From Leptolinea sp. UBA5203 (GTDB lineage Bacteria > Chloroflexota > Anaerolineae > Anaerolineales > Anaerolineaceae), in the NCBI GenBank assembly GCA_002412765.1, contig DHVR01000034.1:99133-163132 (forward strand): DNA of 64,000 nt, written 5' to 3'. Below the pieces are notes generated by a model, which did no database searches, was not told the DNA's origin, and saw only the letters and a list, made by a program, of their open reading frames with translations. Within the stretch, counting starts at the first letter, position 1. Each line of letters opens with the position of its first letter. Made by a program: the position numbers and the translations under genes. This document shows positions 44,018 to 52,559 of this stretch, one piece after another.

Positions 44018-45007
44018 ATGTCAAACCAATCAACCCCTACGCTGGACATTATCATCCCGGTTTTTAATGAAACTGCGGTGCTGCAAACCTTTCACAGCCT
44101 TTTATGTTCCATTGTGGACCCCCTGCCCTATACCCTGCGAATCATCTATGTGAATGACGGCTCGCAGGATGACACGCAGCGTTTGCTGGAGCAATTGGCG
44201 AGTACAGACAAACGCTTGTTCATCCTGGAACTAAGCCGTAATTTTGGACATCAGGCAGCCTTATCCGCAGGTATGGAAATTTCCGAAGCAGATTTTGTTC
44301 TGACCATGGATGGCGATGGTCAACACCCTCCCACCATGATTCCTGACATGCTGCAACTCGCCGAATCTGGTTACGAATTGGTCCTTACTCAGCGCGTGGA
44401 TGAAACTGGAAAATCTTCTTTTAAGAAAGAAACCTCTAAATGGTTTTATCGTCTGATTAATCAAATTGGCGATACCAACGTAATGCCCGGCGGTGCAGAT
44501 TTTCGCTTGCTCTCGCGCAAAGTAGTCCAAGCCATCAACGCCATGCCCGAATATCACCGCTTCCTGCGCGGCATGGTTTCCTGGGTTGGTTTTAAGACCA
44601 CCATTCTTCCTTTTACCCCCCCGAAACGCCTAGCGGGTAAATCCAAATACTCGCTAAAGAAAATGCTCCGTCTGGCTTCTGATGCCATTTTCTCATTTTC
44701 TCTGGTTCCTTTATACCTGAGTATAGCCGTTGGCGGTGGCTTTTTAGTTCTGGCGGTAATTGAAGCTGTTTATGTGCTAAGTTTCTGGATCAGCGGCAAC
44801 ACTCAAAATCTGGCTCCCGGATGGAGTTCCTTGATGTTCATGCTCCTGTTGGTTGGGGGTTCTATTTTAATTTCCCTCGGATTGATCGGTATGTATATTG
44901 GCTATATCTTTCAGGAAGTCAAACACCGTCCCAATTACATCATCCGACAGGTTACCCGATCCGATTTAACGCCTAAGCCTATAAATATTTCACAGAATAA
45001 AGAATGA
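44018..45007 (+). CDS. Glycosyltransferase family 2, polyprenyl-phosphate type (GtrB/DPM1-like)
   Basis: The 329-residue protein has a GT-A domain with IIIPVFNETAVLQTFHSLL, VNDGSQDDTQRLLEQLA, the DGDGQHPP DxD motif, and FRLLSRKVVQAINAMPEYHRFLRGMVSWVGF, then two C-terminal transmembrane helices. Such enzymes load sugar from a nucleotide donor onto polyprenyl phosphate. It likely supplies the lipid-linked sugar used by the membrane protein encoded next, whose start overlaps the stop by 4 bases (ATGA). Confidence 0.93.
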   Translation: MSNQSTPTLDIIIPVFNETAVLQTFHSLLCSIVDPLPYTLRIIYVNDGSQDDTQRLLEQLASTDKRLFILELSRNFGHQAALSAGMEISEADFVLTMDGDGQHPPTMIPDMLQLAESGYELVLTQRVDETGKSSFKKETSKWFYRLINQIGDTNVMPGGADFRLLSRKVVQAINAMPEYHRFLRGMVSWVGFKTTILPFTPPKRLAGKSKYSLKKMLRLASDAIFSFSLVPLYLSIAVGGGFLVLAVIEAVYVLSFWISGNTQNLAPGWSSLMFMLLLVGGSILISLGLIGMYIGYIFQEVKHRPNYIIRQVTRSDLTPKPINISQNKE

Positions 45008-47049
45008 ACAAATTAATTCAGCGCTGGAAAATAATCTCCTTCTCATCCAGAAGCGTGCCGTGGTTTATTCTCATCCTCAGCATTCTGGCATTTGGCATCC
45101 TGCTGCCCTGGTTCGGCTTCTCCTGGGATGACTGGGCTTTCGTTTGGATTTCACATCATTTTGGCTCCCAGGGCCTCGCACGCTATTTCTCTACTAATCG
45201 TCCGGTTTGGGGCATCTTTTACCAGCTAAGCACCTCCATTTTGGGGAACTCCCCCTGGCAATGGCAAGTCTTCAGTTTATTGATGCGCTGGGGTTCCGCA
45301 GTCCTGCTCTGGATTTTAATGCGGGCTATTTGGCCTCAAAAGCAACGCCTGGCAATCTGGGCTGCGCTGATCTTCCTGGTCTATCCAGGCTTTCGCCAGC
45401 AGGCTATCGCCATCACCTATGGACATTTCTATTTAATCTATAGCGCCTTCATTGGTTCTTTATTGTGCAGCGTGCTGGCGTATCGTAATCCTCAACGCTT
45501 TGCCCTGTTTACCGGTTTCGGGATTGGTTTATCCGCTATTAATCTCTTTAGCATGGAATATTTTTTCACCCTTGAAATCATCCGTCCGCTAATTTTTTAT
45601 ATACTCATAAATCAGGACAAAGAAAAGAAACCTGTCTTGCAAGCCTTCCGTCTGTGGCTGCCCTATGCGCTGGTTTTACTCAGCTCCGTGGTCTGGCGTC
45701 TGTTCCTTTTTCCCTACCAAACCCAAAATTATCAACCGTTATTCCTGAACACCCTGAAGAGCAACCCCTTGCTTGCCATCGGTCACTTGTTTCAGCAAAT
45801 CCTGCACGATGTTTACTGGACCACGGTCCTAGGTATGAGCCGCGCATTTGTCCTGCCGGATATGCAGTCGTTTGGCAAGCTCTCCACCCTGGTTTATGCT
45901 GGGTTGGTTGCGGTCATCGTACTTTCAGGCGGTCTATATTTGGGGTTTTACAAGTCCGCAGAAACCAAGTCCAGCCCCATCAACCCCGCTGTTTGGGCCA
46001 CACTCCTGGGACTGTCAGCCATCCTGGCTGCAGGTTGGCCCTTCTGGCTGACCAATTTGCCCATCGGATTGGAATACCCCAACAGTCGTTTCACCATCCC
46101 GTTTATTCTGGGGATCGCCATCTTTTGGGCTGGGCTGTTGAACCTGGTACCCATACCGATTTGGGTTAAAAGCACCCTCATCAGCATTTGGATGGCCTTC
46201 GCTATAGGGCAGCAATTCATCAGCGCCAATGATTTCCGCCGTGACTGGGAAATTCAACAGCAGCTCTTCTGGCAGTTAAATTGGCGTGTCCCCGAGCTAA
46301 AACCCGGAACCACTGTTTTAATGAATGAACTGCCCATCCAATATGCCAGTGACAACTCATTGACTGCCCCGCTCAACTGGTTATATGCCCGGGAAGTCCA
46401 TCAAAAAGAGATGGATTACCTTTTCGCGTATCCTTCCATACGACTGGGAAAAAGTGTAACCTCCCTGCAAAGCGGCTCAGCCATCCATGAAGATTATCTG
46501 GCCGCCGCATTTGACAGCACCTCCGATGCCATCCTGGCTGTTTATTATCAACCACCGGGCTGTGTGCGCGTCCTGGATGCCGAAGTGGATGACTTAAACA
46601 GCATGCTGCCGCCTGCCATTCGTCAGGCCGTACCCTACACCCATATCGACCAGATCATTCCCGAATCAAAATCACCAGCCGAACCTCCGCGGGACATCTT
46701 CCGCAGCGAGCCGGATCACGGCTGGTGCTATTATTTTGAAAAAGCTGAACTGGCTCGCCAGCAAGAGGATTGGGCGGCCGTAGCAAAGCTGGGTGATACC
46801 GCCTTCGCACTGGGGGATTACCCCAATGATCCAGCCGAACGATTAGTCTATGTGGAAGGATATGCCCATCAAAACAACTGGCAGCGGGCGTTGGATTTGA
46901 GCCTGGAATCCGCGAGTATCTCTCCCCTGACGCATCCCATGATCTGCCGGCTTTGGGAGCGCATTGAGCGTGAAACCGGCGATTCAAGCGAAAAAACTGA
47001 TACAATTCTCAGCGTTCGTGCTCCACTAAATTGCACGACAAACCCGTAA
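45004..47049 (+). CDS. Multi-pass membrane protein, GT-C-like (probable glycosyltransferase)
   Basis: The 681-residue protein has about ten transmembrane helices (residues ~18-405) with an early acidic loop SWDDWAFVWISHHFGSQGLARYFSTNRP, the position of the catalytic acidic residue in GT-C enzymes, and a C-terminal soluble region (residues ~405-681) with TPR-like helices (CYYFEKAELARQQEDWAAVAKLGDTAFALGDYPN). It is translationally coupled to the GT2 gene and is followed by galE, so a sugar-polymer or glycolipid role is likely. Substrate unknown. Confidence 0.75.
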   Translation: MNKLIQRWKIISFSSRSVPWFILILSILAFGILLPWFGFSWDDWAFVWISHHFGSQGLARYFSTNRPVWGIFYQLSTSILGNSPWQWQVFSLLMRWGSAVLLWILMRAIWPQKQRLAIWAALIFLVYPGFRQQAIAITYGHFYLIYSAFIGSLLCSVLAYRNPQRFALFTGFGIGLSAINLFSMEYFFTLEIIRPLIFYILINQDKEKKPVLQAFRLWLPYALVLLSSVVWRLFLFPYQTQNYQPLFLNTLKSNPLLAIGHLFQQILHDVYWTTVLGMSRAFVLPDMQSFGKLSTLVYAGLVAVIVLSGGLYLGFYKSAETKSSPINPAVWATLLGLSAILAAGWPFWLTNLPIGLEYPNSRFTIPFILGIAIFWAGLLNLVPIPIWVKSTLISIWMAFAIGQQFISANDFRRDWEIQQQLFWQLNWRVPELKPGTTVLMNELPIQYASDNSLTAPLNWLYAREVHQKEMDYLFAYPSIRLGKSVTSLQSGSAIHEDYLAAAFDSTSDAILAVYYQPPGCVRVLDAEVDDLNSMLPPAIRQAVPYTHIDQIIPESKSPAEPPRDIFRSEPDHGWCYYFEKAELARQQEDWAAVAKLGDTAFALGDYPNDPAERLVYVEGYAHQNNWQRALDLSLESASISPLTHPMICRLWERIERETGDSSEKTDTILSVRAPLNCTTNP

Positions 47050-47067
47050 TAGCTTAGAGGAGGCCGA

Positions 47068-48084
47068 ATGAAATTTTTAATCACAGGCGGCGCAGGATAC
47101 ATCGGCAGTACCATTTGCTCAGCGCTGGAAGATGTGGGGCATACCCCCATCATTCTGGATTCGCTGGTTACTGGCAGAAAAGAGTTCACTCAAAACCGTA
47201 TTTTTTACCATGCGGATATTGCCAATACCGCAGTTGTGGAACAGATCTTCAAAGATCATCCGGATATCCAGGCTACCATCCACTGCGCAGCCTTGATTGT
47301 AGTTCCTGAATCTACAGAACATCCTTACGAATATTATCGCGAGAATGTCAATAAATCTCTGGAACTCTTTCACACCCTGCAGCGGCTGGGTTACAAACGG
47401 GTGGTCTTCAGTTCATCCGCTGCCATTTATGATGTCGTTCCCGGATTTATGGTTAATGAAAGTTCGCCATTAAATCCTAGCAGCCCGTATGCACGTACCA
47501 AATCCATGATGGAAATGATCCTACAGGATTTTTGTGCCGCCTATGGCATGAAAGGCATTGCGCTGCGTTATTTCAACCCCATTGGCGCCGACCCCAAGAT
47601 GCGCTCCGGTATCCATGTAAAAAATCCTACCCATGTCTTGGGCAAACTGGTCGAGACAGCCAGGGGAGTGCAGAAAGAATTTGTCCTCACCGGCGTGGAT
47701 TGGCCCACCCGTGATGGCAGCGGTATCCGCGATTACATTCATGTATGGGATCTGGCTCAAGCTCACGTTCAGGCCGTACAGGATTTTGATGCCGTCTTCC
47801 AACGTGCGGGCAATCCCGAAAACGGCTATCTAATCATTAATTTAGGCACCGGCAAAGGGGTAACCGTAATAGAATTGGTGGAAGCCTTCGAACGGGTTTA
47901 CGGTACCAAGATCAATAAAACGCAAGCCCCGCCGCGTCCCGGAGATATCGCCGGCTCTTATGCCAACGCGGACACGGCCAAACGGCTGATCGGTTGGGAA
48001 GCCAAATTGAGTATTGATGAAGGCATCCGCGACGCGCTGAAATGGGGCGACCTGCGTACATCACTATTGGATTTTTCAAAGTAG
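47068..48084 (+). CDS. galE: UDP-glucose 4-epimerase
   Basis: GalE interconverts UDP-glucose and UDP-galactose using bound NAD. The 338-residue protein has GGAGYIGSTICSAL, the active-site SSSAAIYDVVPGFMVNESSPLNPSSPYARTK (Ser plus Y-x-x-x-K), ALRYFNPIGADPKMRSG, and DGSGIRDYIHVWDLAQAHV. It provides the sugar donor for the preceding glycosyltransferase genes, with 18 bases between. A GGAGG site precedes the start. Confidence 0.95.
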   Translation: MKFLITGGAGYIGSTICSALEDVGHTPIILDSLVTGRKEFTQNRIFYHADIANTAVVEQIFKDHPDIQATIHCAALIVVPESTEHPYEYYRENVNKSLELFHTLQRLGYKRVVFSSSAAIYDVVPGFMVNESSPLNPSSPYARTKSMMEMILQDFCAAYGMKGIALRYFNPIGADPKMRSGIHVKNPTHVLGKLVETARGVQKEFVLTGVDWPTRDGSGIRDYIHVWDLAQAHVQAVQDFDAVFQRAGNPENGYLIINLGTGKGVTVIELVEAFERVYGTKINKTQAPPRPGDIAGSYANADTAKRLIGWEAKLSIDEGIRDALKWGDLRTSLLDFSK

Positions 48085-48173
48085 GCACAATTTTAAATAA
48101 TCACCCTTATCCAAGGTGGTCTTTCTACCTGACCCTTACAATAATACATTTGATATATAGCTAAATTCGATGG

Positions 48174-48217
48174 AAAACAAAAACAAGCTCACACCTGCGT
48201 GGGCTTGTTTTTGTTTT
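48174..48217. terminator. Terminator after galE
   Basis: A 19-base stem with one G-U (AAAACAAAAACAAGCTCAC at 48174-48192, partner at 48199-48217), loop 6 bases, with A/T flanks that suit both directions. Bases 48218-48483 hold no gene I can support; one short minus-strand frame there is discussed as rejected. Confidence 0.9.
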
Positions 48218-48483
48218 GGTGAGTTCTACAACCCAGGTACGGTATTACTTTGCAATTCGGTGGTCGTCAGGCTAATGTCCCATAGCTGATTAATTTCCTC
48301 AAGAGCTAAGGTGAATTGATAAAGTTGCACCTCCGCATTCTGTGAAATCCTCAATCAGAGTCCCTTAAAAGGAATCAGGATAATGCCAAATAGAAAACTA
48401 TACTACAATTGAATTTACTGCAAAATTTTTTGCCAGAATGAAGTATTGTTCCCACTAAATACGCCTGTCAGAATTATTTATAC

Positions 48484-49095
48484 ATGAGATCATGGATCAT
48501 CATAGTGATTAAGGCCATTACCAACTTGAAAAATATTAATTTGCTCTTCGTCCTATTGTGTACAATCTTATTGACGGGCTGCGGCTTTGATCTGATCACC
48601 CCACCAGCCCTGGATGAACTCACCATCGAGAATAAATACACGACAATTTCCGCAAACGATGGCCGAACCTGGGGTATCGATTTTGAGTTCCCAAAAGATT
48701 CCACCTTCAGCGGGGTGGTTCGACATATCAATCACTGGCACGATCCATCGGTTCCCTTCATGTCACACGATGTCCTTATCACCACGGAGGATTTCGCCAA
48801 CCCGGACGTAGTCAAAACTTGGGTATTTGAGCATAAGTTTTTTTATCGATATGACGAAGGAAATCCAAAGGGAACGATCAACTTGCTGCATGTCTTTCCC
48901 GCCACATTGGAAATTTACGAGCAATTGCAGCAGATCGATAAATGGGATACGGTCAGCATCAGTGGACGGGAAATTCTAAAAATCAATATGTACAATCCTG
49001 AGGGAAAAAGTACAGGGTACTTTAAAGATGCGGGCTGCAATACCATCCTTGTCACATCCGTCACCGTGATGGACGATCCAACATCCATGCCATGA
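48484..49095 (+). CDS. Hypothetical lipoprotein
   Basis: The 203-residue protein has a long N-terminal hydrophobic signal ending in the lipobox LTGC (residues ~30-33), so it is probably lipid-anchored outside the membrane. The mature part (WGIDFEFPKDSTFSGVVRHINHWHDPSVPF, YNPEGKSTGYFKDAGC) has no domain I recognise. Start could be the ATG 48484 or a GTG at 48505. Alone between galE and a divergent protease gene. Confidence 0.6.
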   Translation: MRSWIIIVIKAITNLKNINLLFVLLCTILLTGCGFDLITPPALDELTIENKYTTISANDGRTWGIDFEFPKDSTFSGVVRHINHWHDPSVPFMSHDVLITTEDFANPDVVKTWVFEHKFFYRYDEGNPKGTINLLHVFPATLEIYEQLQQIDKWDTVSISGREILKINMYNPEGKSTGYFKDAGCNTILVTSVTVMDDPTSMP

Positions 49096-49160
49096 TTCCA
49101 ATCGAACCATCGGTAATCTCGAAGACCAATGGATTTTGTAATATAACGAGTGTTTTTCGT

Positions 49161-49793
49161 TCAACTTTCTTCCGCAAGTTTTGTGGTTGGAGCGATCAGA
49201 AAAATAATATTATCCCATAGCACATGGCTGACAATCAGAGCCCCAAGCGGCATCCCCAAGGCGTATAATCCACCCCAAAAGGCGCCCGCCACCGTGGCTG
49301 CGCCAATCAAAGTGAAATTTCCACTGGTGAGATGTACCCCGCCGTAGGCTGCTACACCTAACAGGGTGCCGCGCAACTTACCGAATTTTTCCATCAAGCC
49401 GTGCTGCAAAAACCCTCGCCAAAACAATTCTTCCGCCGGCCCTATGATTAACCCAAGACGAGCCATTAATTCCTTGCGCGGGCGGATTCGTTTTAGTTTA
49501 TAAATCTCCTCGATTTGCTCGCCCCCATGCGGTACCACAATGCGTGAAACCTTATCCCCAATATGGAAGATGCCGTACAAAGCCCCGGCAGACACAATTC
49601 CCATAAGTATTTCTTTCAATCCAATGCGAGTTTTACGTACCTGCGGTTGTGTGACGACCGCCAGCGTTCCAAGGGCCAAACCGGTTCCAGTCATCCGATC
49701 CCAAAATCGGCTGCGCGGTCCGCGAAAGGTCAGCGTGAATAAGGCCGCTGCCAGACTAAAACCAAATCCCAGTAAAAAATGATTCTTTTTCAT
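49161..49793 (-). CDS. CPBP-family intramembrane protease (Rce1-like)
   Basis: The 210-residue protein has several transmembrane helices and the CPBP motifs EELFWRGFLQHGL, AAYGGVHL and SHVLWDNIIF, with the conserved Glu-Glu, His and Asn/Asp. Members cleave or process membrane-associated peptides, including prenylated ones in eukaryotes. It overlaps the end of the LLM-UbiA gene by 4 bases, so it is translationally coupled to a prenyltransferase fusion, which is a suggestive pairing. Confidence 0.85.
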   Translation of the reverse strand: MKKNHFLLGFGFSLAAALFTLTFRGPRSRFWDRMTGTGLALGTLAVVTQPQVRKTRIGLKEILMGIVSAGALYGIFHIGDKVSRIVVPHGGEQIEEIYKLKRIRPRKELMARLGLIIGPAEELFWRGFLQHGLMEKFGKLRGTLLGVAAYGGVHLTSGNFTLIGAATVAGAFWGGLYALGMPLGALIVSHVLWDNIIFLIAPTTKLAEES

Positions 49794-51790
49794 AAGCCGC
49801 CACCCATCGCCAAGCCGATAACATACAAAATACCAAAAGCAGCATGCAGTTGAGCCGTTTCCAGGTCAATTTTGGCAATCGCCCGCTGCTGTCCATTAAT
49901 GCCCAATTCTGAAGTTCGGATCGAACGCACCAAGAAGGGCAGGGACAAAACGGCCAGGAGACTGCCCTGCGGCAGGATATTCAGGAGCACACCGAGTACC
50001 ACAGCCAGGTAGGCGCTGGTGATCAACGAGATAAAGACAAAATGAGCGCGCTTTCGTCCCATTAAGGCAGATAACGTACCAATGCCAAACCGGGCATCAT
50101 CCGCGATATCCCGCCATTCGTTGCCATGCAAAATGGCCGTCACCAACAGCCCAATGGGAACACTAACGACAAAAGATAATGCGTTGATTTCTCCAGTGAT
50201 GACAAAATACGCGCCCATCACCATCAGCGGCCCCATCAAGATAAACACCATCGGCAGCCCCAGTGCTTTATATTTATACTGAAACGGCGGTGCCGTGTAG
50301 CCGTATCCCAGGATCAGGCCCAATAAGCCAAGGCCAATCACCGGCCAGCCCCGGGCCAAGATCATGGGGATGCTGAGCAAGATCGCGGTCAGAAAGGCGC
50401 CGCCCACCAGGCCAAACGCTTCTTTTTCACTCAAACGGCCCTTCAACAGCGCCATACTCGCCCGCGGTGATGTGATGGAATCCACGCCGTTACGCACATC
50501 AAAGATTTCATTGGTAATGTTGGTGCCCATATGCAGAAGAACCGACGCTGCCAGTGCCAGGAGAAAGAGGAGCCAATCAAATTTGGCCTCCGTCAGGGCG
50601 ATTGCCCCTGCCGCCAGGACAGGGATGGAAGAAGCGGTAAACGAAAAGGGACGGGCAATCTCCACCCAGGCGCTGAATTTGCGCCAGGCGGATTCGAGTG
50701 GGTTGAGTTTATTCTCGACCCGTGCTCCACTGATTTCCACAGGTTGAGCGCTGCCTGCAGCAGTGCGGGACTCGGCTGTTGACATGGAGCCATAGAGGGA
50801 AGCCGCTTTTAACGCCAGTTGTACCTGGTCGTCTTCCTGAACGACCGGTTGAATAATGGGCGTATCCATGCCGGCTTGATTGAACCTGGCCGCCCCTTCA
50901 GCCACCTGTTCGGGAGTACCGCACAGCATAAAGGCATCCAGCATGTCGTCCGGAATCAGTTCGGCCGCCTTGTGATAATCTTCCGTACGCCAGGCCGCCA
51001 TGATCTGATCGCGCAAGGCGGGTTCGAAACCTGCCTGCTCCAAACTGAAATTGGAGAGGACACTCATCATATAAATGACAAAAGGCTCCCGTTTGGCGCG
51101 GTTCAAGGCCTCCCGGCGGGATTTGTCCACATGGGTGAGCAGATAGCCAGCCACATCCACGGCGCGTTCATCCCGGCCTGCCTGCAACGAGGCAGCCCGT
51201 AGTTTTTCAATCAACCGCTTCATATTGGGGATGGACTCCGCCGGCCGTGCCAGATAGCCATCTGCTTTTTCCCCTGCCAATTGCAGGAAAGGCGTGCGGT
51301 ACGCAGCGATATAAATCGGTACGCGATGCACCGGCGGATACATCGGCTGCACGGGCGGTAAGTTGGGTGTAGCCGAAGGCACTCGTTGACCCGCCCACAT
51401 GGCGCGCAGCAGATCGATGGCCTTACTGACACTCTCCACGCCTTGCTCCGGGTTATAGGGAATGCCAAGCTGAGCCAGACGTAAAGGTAAAGCGGTTCCC
51501 AGGCCTAAAATCACCCGCCCAGGCGCCATTTCATCCAGCGCAGAAACCGTCATGGAAATCAAAGCCGGGGTACGAGTGTAGGTACTTAAGGCGCCCATGG
51601 CGACGCGAATATCCGCAACATGAGAAGCGATGGCAGAGGCATAGGTGACAGCGTCCCGCTCAAATAAACTGTCATGCATCCAAACCGAATGGATGCCGTA
51701 ACGGCGGGCTTGTTCCGCCCAGTCCACCACTTCGGAGACCTTTCCCCTGGCGGCAAAACCAATCCCAATGGGACGTGCTAGCTCTGTCAT
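49790..51790 (-). CDS. Fusion of LLM-class flavin/F420-dependent oxidoreductase and UbiA prenyltransferase
   Basis: From ATG 51790 (GGAGGAATAACGAAT upstream) the protein has ~666 residues. Residues ~1-345 form a luciferase-like TIM-barrel (IGIGFAARGKVSEVVDWAEQARRYGIHSVWMHDSLFERD ... GRVILGLGTALPLRLAQLGIPYNPEQ ... ELIPDDMLDAFMLCGTPEQVAEGAARF) as in F420-dependent reductases. After a linker, residues ~375-666 form a UbiA domain with about eight helices, the aspartate motif NEIFDVRNGVD and the second motif NEWRDIADDARFG. UbiA enzymes attach prenyl chains to aromatic acceptors such as menaquinone precursors. The two parts are in one open frame with no break, so I take this as a true fusion. No other quinone genes are nearby. 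CPBP protease gene overlaps its end. Confidence 0.85.
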   Translation of the reverse strand: MTELARPIGIGFAARGKVSEVVDWAEQARRYGIHSVWMHDSLFERDAVTYASAIASHVADIRVAMGALSTYTRTPALISMTVSALDEMAPGRVILGLGTALPLRLAQLGIPYNPEQGVESVSKAIDLLRAMWAGQRVPSATPNLPPVQPMYPPVHRVPIYIAAYRTPFLQLAGEKADGYLARPAESIPNMKRLIEKLRAASLQAGRDERAVDVAGYLLTHVDKSRREALNRAKREPFVIYMMSVLSNFSLEQAGFEPALRDQIMAAWRTEDYHKAAELIPDDMLDAFMLCGTPEQVAEGAARFNQAGMDTPIIQPVVQEDDQVQLALKAASLYGSMSTAESRTAAGSAQPVEISGARVENKLNPLESAWRKFSAWVEIARPFSFTASSIPVLAAGAIALTEAKFDWLLFLLALAASVLLHMGTNITNEIFDVRNGVDSITSPRASMALLKGRLSEKEAFGLVGGAFLTAILLSIPMILARGWPVIGLGLLGLILGYGYTAPPFQYKYKALGLPMVFILMGPLMVMGAYFVITGEINALSFVVSVPIGLLVTAILHGNEWRDIADDARFGIGTLSALMGRKRAHFVFISLITSAYLAVVLGVLLNILPQGSLLAVLSLPFLVRSIRTSELGINGQQRAIAKIDLETAQLHAAFGILYVIGLAMGGGL

Positions 51791-51983
51791 ATTCGTTATT
51801 CCTCCAATATATATCAATAATATCTAATTATAATCGAATGGGACAGGGAAAAGCAAAATTTTTAGGATCGATGGGCCTTTGTTATAAATTTCTGATAATA
51901 AACCTGATTGGCATATAGGTATGGAGTATAGGATTTGGATTTTTATTATATGATGGGATTAATTCATTAATTAGTTTCAAACC

Positions 51984-52523
51984 ATGACGAAATATTCGAT
52001 AGAGAAAGTATCATCATCCATGCGCTTGGAAAATTACGATTATTCCCAGGCGGGGTTATATTTTGTGACAATTTGTAGCAAAGATAGGAAATGCATTTTT
52101 GGCAAAATCAATGATGGAATAATGGTGTTAAATCCAAATGGCATAAATGCCAATCAATGTTGGTGCGAGATTCCAGATCATTATCAAAACATCTATCTTG
52201 ATGCATTTATCATCATGCCAAATCATATCCACGGAATAATTGAAATATCAGACCGTTTTCAACCGGTAGGGAAGCGGCATGCCGCTTCCCTACCGGTTTG
52301 TGAGATAAAAACACATACATTAGGCATGGTCATTGGATCATTTAAATCTGCGGTTTCACGCCAAATCAATATGATAAATAACACCCCAGGTGCTGAAATT
52401 TGGCAACGAAACTTTTATGATCATATCATTCGTGATGATAATTCATTGCAAAGAATTAGGGGCTATATTGAGGCCAATCCATATCGGTGGCCCTTTGATA
52501 ATGAAAATCCGGAAAATGAATAA
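51984..52523 (+). CDS. REP-associated tyrosine transposase (RAYT, Y1_Tnp family)
   Basis: The 179-residue protein has the IS200-like fold: RLENYDYSQAGLYFVTICSKDRKCIFG, the HUH motif in IMPNHIHGIIEI, and the catalytic-tyrosine region NFYDHIIRDDNSLQRIRGYIEANPYRWPFD. RAYTs act on repetitive extragenic palindromes and are not self-mobile in the IS200 manner. No terminal inverted repeats or target duplications were seen. A 38-bp perfect palindrome lies inside the gene (next entry) and encodes residues ~93-105. It stands between two unrelated operons. Confidence 0.88.
   Translation: MTKYSIEKVSSSMRLENYDYSQAGLYFVTICSKDRKCIFGKINDGIMVLNPNGINANQCWCEIPDHYQNIYLDAFIIMPNHIHGIIEISDRFQPVGKRHAASLPVCEIKTHTLGMVIGSFKSAVSRQINMINNTPGAEIWQRNFYDHIIRDDNSLQRIRGYIEANPYRWPFDNENPENE
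52261..52298. repeat. 38-bp perfect palindrome inside the RAYT coding sequence
   Basis: AACCGGTAGGGAAGCGGCA (52261-52279) is followed at once by its exact reverse complement (52280-52298). It keeps the frame open. This has the look of a REP element embedded in its own transposase gene. Confidence 0.85.
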
Positions 52524-52559
52524 CTTTGTAAAATTCCGTGCCGGTCGTCGAATTATCTT

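Noticed and set aside
48226..48354. A 42-codon minus-strand frame ending VPGL after galE
   Set aside because: Short, TTG start without clear ribosome site, next to a terminator; could be a gene remnant but cannot be supported.
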